DNA from: Euclidia mi
Lineage: Eukaryota; Arthropoda; Insecta; Lepidoptera; Erebidae
Reading direction: 5' to 3'
NCBI GenBank assembly: GCA_944739405.2
Contig: OX123200.2
Coordinates: forward strand, 5,720,761 to 5,784,760
DNA length: 64,000 nt
Of the stretch, positions 10,414-22,074 are shown piece after piece. The notes beneath the pieces were generated by a model. The model worked only from the letters and a program-made list of their open reading frames with translations. It had not been told where the DNA came from and did no database searches. Numbering within the stretch: the first letter of the stretch is position 1; each line of letters opens with the position of its first letter. A program made the position numbers and the translations under genes.

Positions 10414-13400
10414 CACTAAAGTTTAATGTTTGACCAAGGTTTGTATAAAAATAGAGAATAATGTATCTTTTTTGCGAATTTAGATAGGAAGTAGGTAATA
10501 CAAGTTTCAGCCTAGGACTAAGTGCTGTGTAATTAAAGTATTTATTGTACAGCTCTCTAGATATGGCTTCCTTCATACAAAATCACAAACTTAACCCTAC
10601 ATACAATAAGAACAGAAAGCAAAAAAAAATATCAAAAGCATTTCATACAATTTGTAACAAAACTGCGTAAAACCGTAACTCCACTTGCTAGAGCATGCAC
10701 CGTACAGTTAATTCCACGGCCACAATTGGATCAATTGACGCAGCAGAAAATAGCAGAATTAAAAGTGTTGGTACGCATCAAAAATAGTGTTAATCAATCT
10801 CAATTGAGACGGCCTAACAACACCGGGGGCTTCCTGTAATTGTTCTAATCTAAAAATTAACAAGGGCGCCACTGTATAACTGCTTTCGTGGAACTAGTAC
10901 TGTAATTTGTGAAGTTGGACCGTTTGGTTGTATTTAGGGTAAATAATTTAGAACTTAAGATTAGTGAGGATTCTAAAATTTTGTATTATTGATAGTCTAC
11001 AAAGGAAAGGTGCTACTCAAGGACCAGTATTAGGTCCTACTTAATCTAGTATTTTGTGAGAAACGGCGTGCATATTTGTACATTTTAAATAAATTGCAAA
11101 TGGAATACCTAGCTAAGCTGTCACAGCATTCTCTTTTCAAATTAATGGCTGCAACGTGCAAGTGGCCAGCTTTTTGCGTTACAATTATACCGGCCAGTAA
11201 TATCTTATTATTAAAATATCAGTTAATGCCCAACCAATATTCTCATCACGATTAATGATAATCTTGTAAAAGGCCGACTTTAAATACATAATTTCTACTT
11301 ATTTGCCAATTTACATTTCCCAGCTTATACAAAGTTGTTGATTTAACCATCAATTTAAATTATTCCAAGTCTGTATTACCTTTTTAAGTCTGTCTGGCCA
11401 GTACACGACCGCCTAGCAAATTATAGTTTGCCATTTGTCTCTGCTCCAGGCTATTTTTGCCGCCAACAGGGATTGAAAATGTTGCCAGATTGAATAATTA
11501 GATCTAAAATGAACGTTTTAAGTGGCTGGTTGACTAGAATTATGATCTGGCTAATAAGTGAAGCTCTTATTAGTTTATTTAACGTGTCATAAACAGGATA
11601 TATATGAGACATGAGTATTTCTCGCATATGATTTCTGTTGGCCAATAAATTGGATGCATATGATAGGTGTGTTACATGTATGATTTTGGTTATGTCGTGT
11701 ACTTCAAAAGCTAGATACAAAATATTGAATTAAGCGGTTTGTTCCTAAATTACTTAGTTTGATTAAATTAGAGTAGGCTGCAATATTTAAATCGTCTAAT
11801 AGTTGAATTGAACTTGCACTTCAGGCAAATTTGTTCTAGATGCCTTTACATACCTTTACATTTTTTTGCAAATTTACAAACAAATATTTACATCTACTAT
11901 AGAGATATATTATATTTTGAGTGTTATGTGAGTTAAGAAGCACAAAGTTGAAGTCAATACAGATCTTAAACTATCTCAAATCCTCTTAAATACATTTTAG
12001 TTACACATAAGATCAAACATAAGATCAACATTCCATTTCACAGAAACAGTACAATTATTTCTAAAATCGTCGCCTACCGGTTATAATTCACAGACAGATC
12101 ACTGCAGCAGCCAATTTACCAGAAAATTGAAGACACTCATCAATAAGTGTCATTCTGGACAGGTATAATACCCAATCCACAATTATAACTCAACCATACA
12201 AAGATTTACATCCAAACCCGCATTTGGCATAGATTACAAAGAAATCAAGCAAGCCAAAATGCTTGCAATATGATGCATCACGATTTGTACCTACACCACT
12301 ATAACATAACCCTTCTGAAAGTTTTTCATCACCTTTGCTACGTAGGCATTAAAGTTGATTTTGCTTTGTGTCGCGTCTGTTTTAAGGTTCTTGCTTTCTT
12401 GGACGTATAAGTAACAAAGTAGTGATCAATTTAGAGGGAATAGCAGGGATGCATTTGTCATGTCGTTCTAATAAATTGCCTGTCAGATTGGGTACAAGCA
12501 GTGTTGATGGTTGAAATGTTTTTGTTTATTTGTTAAAATTACTGTTATGAGTTAGTAGTTCTTGGACTGGATTAAGTGGGGTTTCGGAATAGAATTTGTT
12601 GTTTGCGGATTAGTTTGGTGTACAAATCGACCTATATCGTTGATTATGATGATCGGGTTTGGATTTTTTTAACGTTGTTGTTGAAGCTGATGTTTTGGAG
12701 CAGTAAACTGTGAAAAATCCACAAAACGTACCCAATGGAAAACACCATCACAAGGTTTTTGAATTGTTATTTTCATATTGAATTAAATGAAATATGAAAT
12801 AGTCCAATTAGGAATACAATATACTCATACATACATCGATAAACCCAGTACTTAGAGTTACATTAAACTATAATGCCACAATGTATATGCCGAATAAAAA
12901 ACGCAATCGCATTTACAAAAAGTTTAAAACTACTTAGTGGGTGTGGTCAAAATGCATAGCCATGCCGCACCCGCTTTAAACCGTGAACAGACAGATATGG
13001 CAGAAATCCCAGAAGAGTCGCGAATTCCATGCCATACTCATGTAGATTTACATGACCCCGTGAGTTAGAGAAGTTGAGGTCACTGCGCGGTGTTTAAAGT
13101 GGGTGGCCCAAGACTTTCGGCAATCGGACATCCCATCTCACCAGGCTTGAGCTCAACGTATAGAATTCTGTCACGAACGGTCAACGAATCCCTCGGTGCC
13201 TGAACTCACAAAAAGTGTTTTCTACGACGACACAAAAAAGATATGGCTGAAAATTAAAGCACTAGATTGTAGAAATGCTCGTCCTATTAATCTACGTAAT
13301 AGCTCCCTGCGGTGTAACTAAGGTAAATAATTATACCTACAAGACAAATGCACCGTAAAAAAGTATGTATAGGCCAACCTTTAGACCTAAACTCCTGTAG

Positions 13401-14950
13401 TCTAAAAAAGTGTGTGATAATTAAAAAACTATGAATTTAATCTAAAATACGCAGTTTTCATACGTTTTTTGCCACCAACAAAGCTGTTAGCGTTCCTTTT
13501 TCGATTGTTTTTACTCCATATAATTGGTATAATAACACACGCAGAGGAAACTGCTCTTTGCAACATAGTTGCTAAACATCACACAAATCATTCTTAATCA
13601 CATACAAGACAGTGAATTATGAACTCAATTAGTTCATAATAGAGTGCAATATTGATTGCATCAACCACATCACGATTCAACTACATAATCTGAAAATACA
13701 GTCATTGTTTTTGAAATTAAAATACAGTGTAGTGTATGTTTTCAATTAAAATAATAATATCGATTAAAAGTCGATAAACGGGTCGTTATATCGACACGTT
13801 GTTTGAGTTATCGATTATTAATTGGCAGTGCCATTCGTAAGGGGAATATCTCCTGTACATTTGTTTGGAGATGTGCCCTTTTGAAACTGGTTGGTTCAAG
13901 AGATGACTCAATCAAGGAAGCTATACAGACTGTATCGAAGTAGCTTGTCTGTTTACTTCTTCTGCCTTGGGAAGTTAATATGAAGTCATTTTGACCAACA
14001 TTATTAATTATTTTTATGGGTCTGGGATATAATCTACAAGTGATTCAGAATGTTATAATACATCAAAATAGATGGTTTAAAATGAAGAGGATTTGGTAAA
14101 AGTAGATCATCCTGAAAACTTTGCTAAAAGTGACGATTCTAGTCTAGGGACATTAGAACACAAGAAACGAAGACTTTTCTATGTTTCGGTCCATTTACAA
14201 TTATGTAGATATCAAAAGGTATTCAAAACCGAATACCTGTAGGTAAGGTGCATGTTATTTAGACCTATCAATATTCATTTCCACATTACATGATTGTATT
14301 TAGCTTACCGACAGATGACTTTTCGAAGTAAAGTGCGTATTAAATTGTTAGCGGTTAGGAAAACATCTTGAGGAAACCTGCATCATAGCGACTTTTCTAT
14401 AGTTATCTCTAAAGACGAAGATGAAGAAAGAAGGCTGATTCCTAGTGGTTTCTCGTGAGTTGAGGACATCGCAAGACCGTTTAGAAACCTCTAGGCTCTA
14501 GGAAAACCCATGACATAATAGTAAAGTAAAAAGGAATAGCGTTAACATACAAACGTCGCAGCCATTTATCAGCTCAGCAACTTGATTTTATCGACAATTT
14601 GTCTGCAATCGGTAATACATTTGTTTTACAAATGTATGTAATGGTGTATTGAATGGTGTACGCTAATGAATATTAATGTAATATTGTGCAATCCCACTTT
14701 TTGTACTTTGTAAGGAATTTGAGCCAATAATTATTCGTTTAAGCATTTGGCTCATAAATCTTGCTCTGGTTTAAAGTACGGCTAGCAAAGAAATTGTGTT
14801 TCAAAAAATTTTGCGTCACTTACATCCAACTAACATTTTTTTTCGATAAATGATTCGCAGGTAATAATTAATGTCGTGAACAGTATATAATAAATACTAA
14901 AGATTTTTCTCCCATAGGTTTTGATTGTTGGAAACAAATAATCTAGTTAA
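10414..14950. other. Repeat-poor interval of ~4.5 kb
   Basis: The longest stretch without a recognisable mobile element. It is AT-rich, and the frames (for example minus 11451-11720) lack motifs. A GC-richer patch at about 12940-13215 is unlike its surroundings but matches nothing I know. It could be intron or intergenic DNA, possibly with regulatory elements that cannot be seen by eye. Confidence 0.5.
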
Positions 14951-14961
14951 GGTAGGAAGTA

Positions 14962-15461
14962 CACACATACATACATAGTCTCACGCCTATACCCCCGAAG
15001 AGGTAGGCAGAGGTATAATGCTACACCCACTTTTCGCCAGATTTATTTTAGTCCCACGTAATAGGGGGCGAGCCTATTGCCGTACCGGGCACATTAAGGC
15101 CTTGCCACACGACACGATTTTACGTCCAACTTGACTAAATCACTTGATGAAATCGTGACGCTCAGACGCCAGTCATCCAACTCAAGTTCATCGGGTGGGC
15201 GCTACCACCAGATTTTAACCAATCGCGTGGACGGAATGAAAATTAGTGATTTGATTCTGTCGTGTAGACGGGCAAAGCCAATTCGATTGAAAATTTGACC
15301 AGTGGTAAAATTGTGCCGTGTGGCAAGGCCTTTACCAGACTCCGTGCTGCTACTGAGAATTTCCTAACGGAAAAACCCAATAACACTTTGCCCGACTGGG
15401 GGATAGAACCCGAGACCTCCCAATCCCACGGGCACATCTATGCCGTGAGACCAACGAGGCA
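14962..15461 (-). mobile_element. SINE family A (alpha head), split by a MITE
   Basis: SINE A on minus: plus-strand tail acacacatacatacatag, then cctatacccccgaagaggta, cgccccctatta reversed, and head at 15395-15460 ending ...gaccaacgaggca. Target duplication ggt[a/t]ggaagta at 14951-14961 and 15462-15472 (one mismatch). A 235-bp MITE lies at 15097-15331. Confidence 0.9.
15097..15331. mobile_element. TTA-target MITE, family 1
   Basis: Inserted in SINE A between cgggcacatta and ttaccagactcc; intact SINE A reads gggcacattaccagactcc. That gives an exact 3-bp TTA duplication (15094-15096, 15332-15334). Terminal inverted repeats are aggccttgccacac... and ...gtgtggcaaggcct. Target and size fit PIF/Harbinger-type MITEs. 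A second copy is at 54535-54769. No coding capacity. Confidence 0.93.
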
Positions 15462-15472
15462 GGTTGGAAGTA

Positions 15473-16341
15473 AAAGTACTTACACTTTTTTCGTTCAGTT
15501 TCAGTTACTCAAAAATCTATTAAGAGGCTTAATAGACAGAAGTGCACCAACAAATTTATTGAATTCGACACTGCTGGCAGGAGCGCGCAAAAATAATTAA
15601 CCAATAGCGTGAATGAAACATGAACTGTGGTATTCATGATATCAAGAAGGTTACTACAGGATCAGACGTAGCATTCTCTGTCAGCTGCCCAAAAGATATT
15701 AATAAACATTGAATTTACCTAATTCGTCTGTCGCAGCTTTAAAGTATAAGTACTTTCAGGTGCCCATATTTGATGTACAATATTCAACTTGAGAACAAAT
15801 TACACGTTTCGCATGCGTTTCGCTTCCACGTGAGGCATTCTTGTATCTCAGTGGCGATTAGTCAAATTATATAGAATTATGGAAAAGGTACCCGTTACTC
15901 CTTACGGAATACAGGGCGAATGCACAAAAATATTCATTAAGTCAAATTACACATTTAGTATTTTTTTATTCTTAGTATTTCAGGATAATTACTCCACCGG
16001 TTAAGTACAGTGTAACAAGCATTCTTGGCAATATATGATTAACTGACAGGAGAACTTGAACATAGGTCGATAGGTGAATGCTGTGTAATAGATTTTGAAA
16101 CTGGCTGATGGATTAAGAATACAAAAGTAAGAAACTGAGAACTCCTATGCCTAACGTTCTGGCCAGCGTGATGACAAAATCCTCCTTATGACTTACAGTG
16201 CTGAAGATTAGGAAGTCCAGCAGAAAACTGCGAAAGGCTGTAAATGCGAGTACCTCCAGACTTTTAAAAACTCTGAATTGGCACTCTCATAGTCTTTTGC
16301 CATAAAAGGTAATGCTGGTCTGCAGAAATAAATATATCATG
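15473..16341. other. Unassigned stretch
   Basis: No recognised repeat or gene. Confidence 0.45.
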
Positions 16342-16353
16342 TTCTTCTATGAC

Positions 16354-16732
16354 AAGAAGGCAGCAATAGCCGAGTGGATATACCAACAGACTGCCATGCA
16401 GAGGGTATCGGGTCCGAATCCACGGCGCGCACCAATGACTTTTCGGAGTTATGTGCGTATTGAATTGTTAATTATCACTTGTCCCGTGCCTCGGAGAGCA
16501 CGTTAAGCTGTCGGTCCCGGTTGTCATGAAGATCTTTGACAGTCGTTACAGGGCGTCAGTACCTTCTAAATAAACTGACACTAGTCTAAACCATGGAATA
16601 TCGCTATCCCTTCGGGTTGCGGAGGTCAGACAGGCAGTCGCTCTGTGGAAAAGCTAATATTCAGCCAAATCCGGTTAGACTAGTAAGCGGACCCCAGATT
16701 GAAACTGGGATATCGCTAAGAGAAAGAAGATA
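16354..16732 (+). mobile_element. SINE family B1, full length
   Basis: The best B1 reference copy in the window: head 16356-16430, core 16483-16520, gacagtcgttacagggcgtc, catggaatatcgctatccc, aatccggttagactagtaag and the gaccccagattgaaactggg tail. Near-perfect 12-bp target duplication ttcttcta[t/c]gac at 16342-16353 and 16733-16744. Confidence 0.93.
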
Positions 16733-17059
16733 TTCTTCTACGACTACTAACGAGGAGAGATTGTGACTCTTGCATGCAAAATCTTAAGAACAGATTTTAA
16801 TGAAACTAAAGTAATTTACATCATACTTTTTAGTACATACTACCTTTTGTCGTGATTAATCGACACCCAATCGAAGCCATAAACAGCAACTAGCTTGAGG
16901 ATAAAAAGTTACCACACGTTTTATCCAAAATTTTGTATTTTGCGGCAAAATTAATACTTACGTGATAACTTGGTTAGCATACAAAGATGCCATGTGACAT
17001 GCCATTAATTATCACCAGTCACTTGTGAACATTTCATTCAAGTCTTTATGTAAGACAGG

Positions 17060-17250
17060 CTAGCAGCTACACCCGCACATTTTCTCGTAATTTTACCGTT
17101 TTTGTTTGATCCCGTGGGAATTTTGCGGAATGCTTTCTTAGTGCACCCCTACGGTCCCAGGAAAACATACCCAATTCCAGCTTCTTGCGCCGATTAGTTT
17201 TCTCTGTGGATTAAGTGTCAGTCAGTGAAGGCAGAATTTTATATATCATC
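17060..17250 (-). mobile_element. Short Helitron (minus orientation), degraded ends
   Basis: ctagcagctacacccgcac, gatcccgtgggaattttgcgg, cacccctacggtccc, agcttcttgcgcc and a tatatatcatc end. Same family as 4780-4985; the flanking base before CTAG is G rather than A. Confidence 0.7.
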
Positions 17251-17439
17251 AAAGCCACTTCATTTTAACAAAACATTAAGTCGTTCGTGGTTCGGTTCTC
17301 AAACTGTCTAGGTTTCGACGAAAGGTATATTTACTACTTACTAAAAAAATTCTCATTTTTTTTTTATTTAATGTAAATTGTTTCTCTTATATTGTTTATT
17401 TACTCTTAGACTAACAGACAAGTAAATTAGATATCCAAT

Positions 17440-17660
17440 TGTACAAGGCAACGCAACACCCGCGACCGCGCCTGACTGCGAGGGACAGATGAACTGTCCC
17501 TCGCACCCGTACCATTGGACGCATCCTGCGTAGGCCTCCGTCAAGCCCACGCGGAACGTCCACTCCCGGAATCTCGCTTAGTTTCACCGAGGGCGACCTA
17601 ACCACGGTTACTGAGCCCCCCACCACGACAAGGTGGAGATCCCACGGGGGAGATGTTTTG
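17440..17660 (-). other. CpG-rich block with perfect 12-bp hairpin
   Basis: Much richer in G+C and CpG than its neighbours. It holds a perfect stem-loop: tgcgagggacag (17477-17488), loop atgaa, ctgtccctcgca (17494-17505). The flanking gagccccccaccacgacaag (about 17611) looks like a LINE 3' UTR read on minus, but I cannot prove it. The two overlapping minus frames of 60-71 codons have no motif. Confidence 0.45.
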
Positions 17661-18600
17661 GTACCTCAGCAAAGTTTCTGTTACATAATACGAGGCTGTT
17701 AGCTAGGCCTAGTTGCGGCACAATTTCTTGTTCAATTTCTTTAAAGTTTGTCAACAGATAAGAATTTATTTGTGGACCTTACTTTCACAATACACAGTGT
17801 ATTATTTATCACAGCAATTACAGCTCCGTCGGTGCTGTCCGAAAACGGTTAGACAACCATTCAACGCCTAAAATAAACTAGTTCACAAAAACCGACCACA
17901 ACCTTTACCGGTTAGTATGCTGACTGTACTTGGGTAATTTAGCTGTCAAACTGTACTTGATGTATCGCTGGTAAGTCAACTTTGTCCATTGTATAGCACT
18001 GATTATTCCCCAATAGACTCTGGCTATTAAATGAATTATCCAGTTTTTACTATGAATTATTGCTAGATAAGTTTGCCTTGGCGATGAGTTGATTGAGAAA
18101 TGAATTACGTCAAGAATTTTGAGTCGCCTGATTTATAGATGTTGGCAATTTTAAATTAGTTCGCTGGTGAAAGGTTTATGTTTAGTTGTATGTTAGTAAT
18201 AGTAGAGTAAGTGTGTTATTAAAGAGTATTCTTCAAAAGAAATGTCTAACTCGTATGAAGAAGTCTTTTTAGAAAACATGGTTTTAACACGCTTTGTTGA
18301 AAATAGTGGACTAAATCATAATACACATTAACATAAAAACCAGCAAAGGTTGCAGTTTAATTAATTTAGTTAATTAACTGGCTTTTCCATGATTACCTCC
18401 CTGTTCATCGCTATTTTAATGCCAATTATTTTCGATTGCGATTTAATCCATGCCCTAACTATAGGTACGTCGACTATGATTTTTGCGATCAGTTTGATTT
18501 GGGAGTGTTCAATTTCCTAACAGATATAAATATTAATGAAACTAGTCTATCCCACGTAATCTTTTGAAAATAAATGTGAATTACCTTATATTCACTCCGA
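17661..18600. other. Unassigned AT-rich stretch
   Basis: No repeat or gene recognised. Confidence 0.5.
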
Positions 18601-18604
18601 CGTC

Positions 18605-18730
18605 CGAGCATGGGTGTTACCAATTGTAGATCACACAAATTTTTGTCCAATATGGAAATCGAACCCACCTGACTCGGCGAAGGGTTAAGACGAGTAGCGG
18701 CCACTTAAACCACTACACTGTCCATGCAAT
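18605..18730 (-). mobile_element. SINE family C, head fragment
   Basis: Minus-strand tRNA-like head: plus reads gaaatcgaacccacctgac, gcggccacttaaaccactac, gtccatgcaatagac. B-box and A-box complements are present. The body is worn. Confidence 0.65.
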
Positions 18731-18970
18731 AGACATAGGTATAATAGACACATCATCATCCTCTTTGCGTTATCCCAGTTTCAATCTGGGGTCAGATTAT
18801 TTTGAAGGTATCTACTGATGCCCTGTAACGACTGTCAAAGATCTTCATCATAACCTCGACCGACGGCATAACGTGCTCTCCGGGGCACGGGACAAGTGAT
18901 AATTAACAATTCAATACGCACATAACTCCGAAAAGTCAGTGGTGCGCGCCGTGGATTCGAACCCGGTAAC

Positions 18971-19471
18971 CAAGTTTTCTGCAACCGTAACCTGAAGATC
19001 CCATTGCGGACGCGTCTCTTAAAGTGCTATGTCTGGCCAATACTTTTGTATGGATGCGAGGCTTGGACAATTAAGGAAGACCTCAGAAAACGCTTAGAAA
19101 CATTTGAATGTGGGCATACAGACGAATGCTTGCCATCAGTTGAACTCAGAGAGTCACGAATGACGAAGTCTTGCGGCGTATTGGGAAGAAACGAGAGTTC
19201 CTACGGACTTTTAAAAAGAGAAAAGTTGCATACTTGGGCCATGTGCTCCGGCACGATAGATATGGACTATTGCAATTCATAATGACGGGCAAAGTCACTG
19301 GAAAGAGAAAAGTCGGGCGAAGAAAGAAATCCTGGCTCCGCAACATCAGAGAGTGGACGGGGATCGGAAGCGCTGCCGAGCTGTTCCACCTCGCTAAAGA
19401 CAAGGAGAAGTACACGGAGCTAACGGCCAACCTCCACTAGTTGGAGAAGCACTGAAAAAAGAAGAAGAACC
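18971..19471 (+). mobile_element. 5'-truncated LINE insertion in SINE B1
   Basis: Lies exactly between the two halves of the B1 head, with a short aac shared at both joints (too short to prove a target duplication). It begins inside the LINE coding region and ends in ctggagaagcac followed by a gaaaaaagaagaag tail, as expected for truncated target-primed insertion. Confidence 0.85.
19004..19440 (+). pseudogene. LINE endonuclease/reverse transcriptase, C-terminal stub with frameshift
   Basis: The first frame (19004-about 19115) gives LLKCYVWPILLYGCEAWTI, the conserved region after the RT domain. After a frameshift between about 19115 and 19171, a second frame gives RRIGKKREFLRTFKKRKVAY, LGHVLRHDRYGLLQ, GRRKKSWLRNIREWTGIGS and ends at a stop at 19438-19440. 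Families of this type usually have about 900-1000 residues, and only the last ~140 are here. There is no endonuclease or RT active site, so it is dead. I cannot assign the clade by eye. Confidence 0.9.
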
Positions 19472-19529
19472 TCTGCATGGCAGTCAGTTGGTATCTCCAC
19501 TAGGCTATCGCTGCCTAATGTATATAGGT

Positions 19530-19958
19530 ATAATAGACACATGTGGTTGGTTATACCGGGAACAATGTTCGAACTACGTGCTACTGGGCATTTCGTAACA
19601 AACAATCTCTAAAGGCCTGAACATTTTTATGGGTCTATAAATAAGAAATAATGGACGCCAGACCATTGATTACAAAGTATTATTCCACAATTACTTCGGT
19701 AATCAATTAAAAATAATAAGCACCTTAGTGGTTTATAAGGTGAATTAAATGCACCCTGTAACTGCATATGCAATTTGAAGGTATACTTACAGTAATTATA
19801 TGACATTAAGGCTTTATACCGAGTAACAGAATATTAAGATAGTATGTATGTGAGCGGCAGAAAATGACAAGACGCGAAGCGATGCGCCGAACGGAAACCG
19901 ACAAACGAATCGGCCTGGGGACGTGGCACGGACTAACATAAATGACTTCATCAGTATG
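19530..19958. other. Unassigned stretch
   Basis: No repeat recognised. A CpG-richer patch at about 19850-19945 is unexplained. Confidence 0.4.
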
Positions 19959-19959
19959 T

Positions 19960-20163
19960 ATAATATTATTTCGTTACTGGCTGATTGACAGACAAGCTCA
20001 ACACTATTAGGCGCAAGAAGCTGAAAATTGGCATGTATGTTCCTTGGGGATCGTAGTGCACTTATAGAGAGGGATAGGGCTTTTCCGAAATACCTATTAG
20101 CGGGTTCCATCAGAAACTGTTGCATTAAAAAAATGTGCGTGCTTAGCTGCAGGCTTCCTCTAA
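19960..20163 (+). mobile_element. Short Helitron (plus orientation)
   Basis: Plus-oriented member of the 4780 family: ttactggctgattgacagac, ctattaggcgcaagaagctg, aattggcatgtatgttcctt, and 3' tagctgcaggcttcctctaagt, a worn CTAG|T end with a gcag...ctgc hairpin. Confidence 0.72.
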
Positions 20164-20189
20164 GTGCATACCTAATAATACTTCTATAA

Positions 20190-20491
20190 TCTATATATCT
20201 ATCTATACATATAAATAAAATTGGAGTGTCTGTTTGTAATATTATAATAACCGCTTTTTAATTAATGCATATGGATGTATACACGGTACATATACCGAAA
20301 TGAATTTTTTTAAATTTTTGTCTGTCTGTCTGTTTCCGTTTGTTCTCGCTAATCTCTGGAATGGCTGGACCGTTTTTACGGGACTTTCACTGGCGGTAGC
20401 TGATATACCAAGGAGTAACTTATTCTATAAATTATCCGAGTACGCGAGGTAGTTCCCTCAGGACGCAGGTGAAACCGCGGGAAACAGCTAT
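20190..20491 (+). mobile_element. Helitron, worn 3' end
   Basis: Starts tctatctatacatataaata, then attggagtgtctgtttgtaa and ctctggaatggctggaccg. Ends ggtagttccctcaggacg, caggtgaaaccgcgggaaac, agctat (CTAG changed to CTAT). The hairpin before the end is intact. Confidence 0.78.
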
Positions 20492-21033
20492 AATACTATA
20501 ATATCGTATCGGCCGTATACCTGGCTTCGGCGCGGTGCAATGTGAATCATGATGCTGCAGGTTCTATCCCTATACGAGACAAGCCTTTGTTATGAAGATT
20601 TTGTGTGATTCGAATATAGCTTTTTCGAGTGTGTATTTTCTTCGTTAATTGAAAGTTTCACAAATCTTGACACATGTTGCGGCACACCTTACCTGATGCG
20701 TCAAGTGTTCAAAAATAAAATTTACTTCTTTCCATTACTTTACAAATGGCCAAAAGAACACCTGGCAGTGATACCATTAATTGTGACTCACACTTATGTT
20801 GTAGATTATGTTATGTTAATTTAATTATCTCATTATTGACGTTTAACATTGTTTTTATTTTAAACATTATCATTATATTATATTGTTTCGTAAAACTAAA
20901 TTTATAGCTTGTAATGATGATGGGGTTTTAAACTTTTACATCGCTGTGATTGTATTACATATATTAAGTTTGTTATCCATTAACTACTTTAGCGTGATTT
21001 ATTCGTTATAATAGCATTTTGTTATTTTCGTAA
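20492..21033. other. Unassigned AT-rich stretch
   Basis: No repeat or gene recognised. Confidence 0.5.
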
Positions 21034-21072
21034 GATGGTGTAAGATTCAATTCATTGGCGCCTGTACAAGTT

Positions 21073-21245
21073 AGGGCCTAACCTTCGATAGCTCTTAAGT
21101 ATAGCCCTAAGCTTGCACGTACCTAAACCTAGACTTATCCTAATTTAAGCCTACTGGTTCCTATATCTAGCCTAACCTATCTTATGATATACCTATCCCT
21201 ATTTTAGATCTAACTCTAACCTAACTCCCTAGTCTACCCTAGCCC
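21073..21245. repeat. Degenerate CCTAA-rich tract
   Basis: Repeated gcctaacc, ccctaagc, acctaaac, tcctaatt, gcctaacc and ctctaacctaact at irregular 8-30 base spacing. It recalls the insect telomere repeat (CCTAA)n but is far from perfect. Confidence 0.6.
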
Positions 21246-21768
21246 TTTTAGGTATAGTGTATAGCGAGGCCGTGTACACTGTGGTCACACAGACTGTCGC
21301 GTATACAACCCTAATCCCTTGTTCCCTAGCAGTCCCTGGGATCCCTAGGCCGAGATATCTGTCGCCGGGAGACCTAAGGCGACAGACGGAAAGTGGGTAG
21401 GATTTAGGGTGTAGTGAAGTGGGTTTTCTCACTGCCGGTCGAGCAGACTCACAAGACCGATCATGGTGACGGCTAAGGGTGTCTTGGCCGCAGTGAGAGG
21501 TGAGGGGTAGGGTATGAGTCAAAGCCGGGAGTGAGCTAATGACTGGTTTATTTCTTAAAATTATAATCTTATATACTAAACTTATTCTATGTACACATAT
21601 ACACGTATTTAGTTGTGTGCCGTCTGTGTATTGTGCCGATGCAGCATGTCTGAGCCGACCGCCGTACGTGATAAATTACATGATCTTAAAAATATCACGC
21701 ATCTTCCTCGGTGATAAGTTGGATGTGTGTTGGAATGCCAAGAATGTCATGTTCATGTTTGAACAGCG

Positions 21769-22013
21769 CCTATAGCTGAAAAGGTGAAAGGGAGTCGATT
21801 GGCCTGGTATGGACATGTTATGCGGAGAGATGAGATGTATGTATGTATAAATGTGATGGATATGCATGTAGAAGGACGAAAAGGGAGAGAACGGCCAAGG
21901 AAAAGATGGATGGACTGTGTGAGGATGGATATGAAAGAGAAAGGGGTAAACGATTGGATGACTGGTGACAGAGAAGTATGGAAGCGAAGGACATACTGCG
22001 CCGACCCCAAATA
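21769..22013 (+). pseudogene. LINE reverse transcriptase, C-terminal stub (second family)
   Basis: The frame starting at aca gcg cct reads APIAEKVKGSRLAWYGHVMR, then MHVEGRKGRERPRKRWMD, CVRMDMKEKGV, DREVWKRRTYCADPK and a stop. This matches the typical WYGHVMRRDE ... CADPK ending of a LINE endonuclease/RT family distinct from the 19-kb stub. About 80 residues survive, without RT catalytic motifs. It lies at the 3' end of the insertion bounded by the 20-bp duplication. Confidence 0.88.
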
Positions 22014-22074
22014 AATTGGGACCAGGGCAAGACAATGATGGTGTAAGATTCAATTCTGCATGCATCATTAACTG

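Larger units (their letters stand above)
18748..19520 (-). mobile_element. SINE family B1, split by a LINE stub
   Basis: Plus strand has the B1 tail (catcatcctctttgcgttatcccag) at 18748, the core near 18860-18895 and the head up to ttcgaacccggtaac at 18970. SINE sequence resumes with ctctgcatggcagtcagttgg at about 19473 and finishes with ctccactaggctatcgctgcc at 19520. The ~500-bp interruption is the LINE 3' end. Confidence 0.88.
21054..22036 (+). mobile_element. ~983-bp retro-insertion with 20-bp target duplication
   Basis: Flanked by a perfect 20-bp direct repeat (begins gatggtgtaag, ends attcaattc) at 21034-21053 and 22037-22056. The 3' ~270 bp is a LINE C-terminus with an aatgatg tail. 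The 5' ~700 bp is not a LINE frame I recognise and starts with a CCTAA-rich degenerate tract. The single duplication suggests one insertion event, so the element is chimeric or the family has an unfamiliar 5' part. Confidence 0.8.

Noticed and set aside
19004..19440. Host gene encoding a reverse-transcriptase-like protein
   Set aside because: It is a frameshifted C-terminal stub without catalytic motifs, nested in a SINE.
21784..22014. Small host gene of 76 codons
   Set aside because: The sequence is the standard C-terminal end of a LINE polyprotein inside an insertion with target duplications, and it has no proper ATG context.
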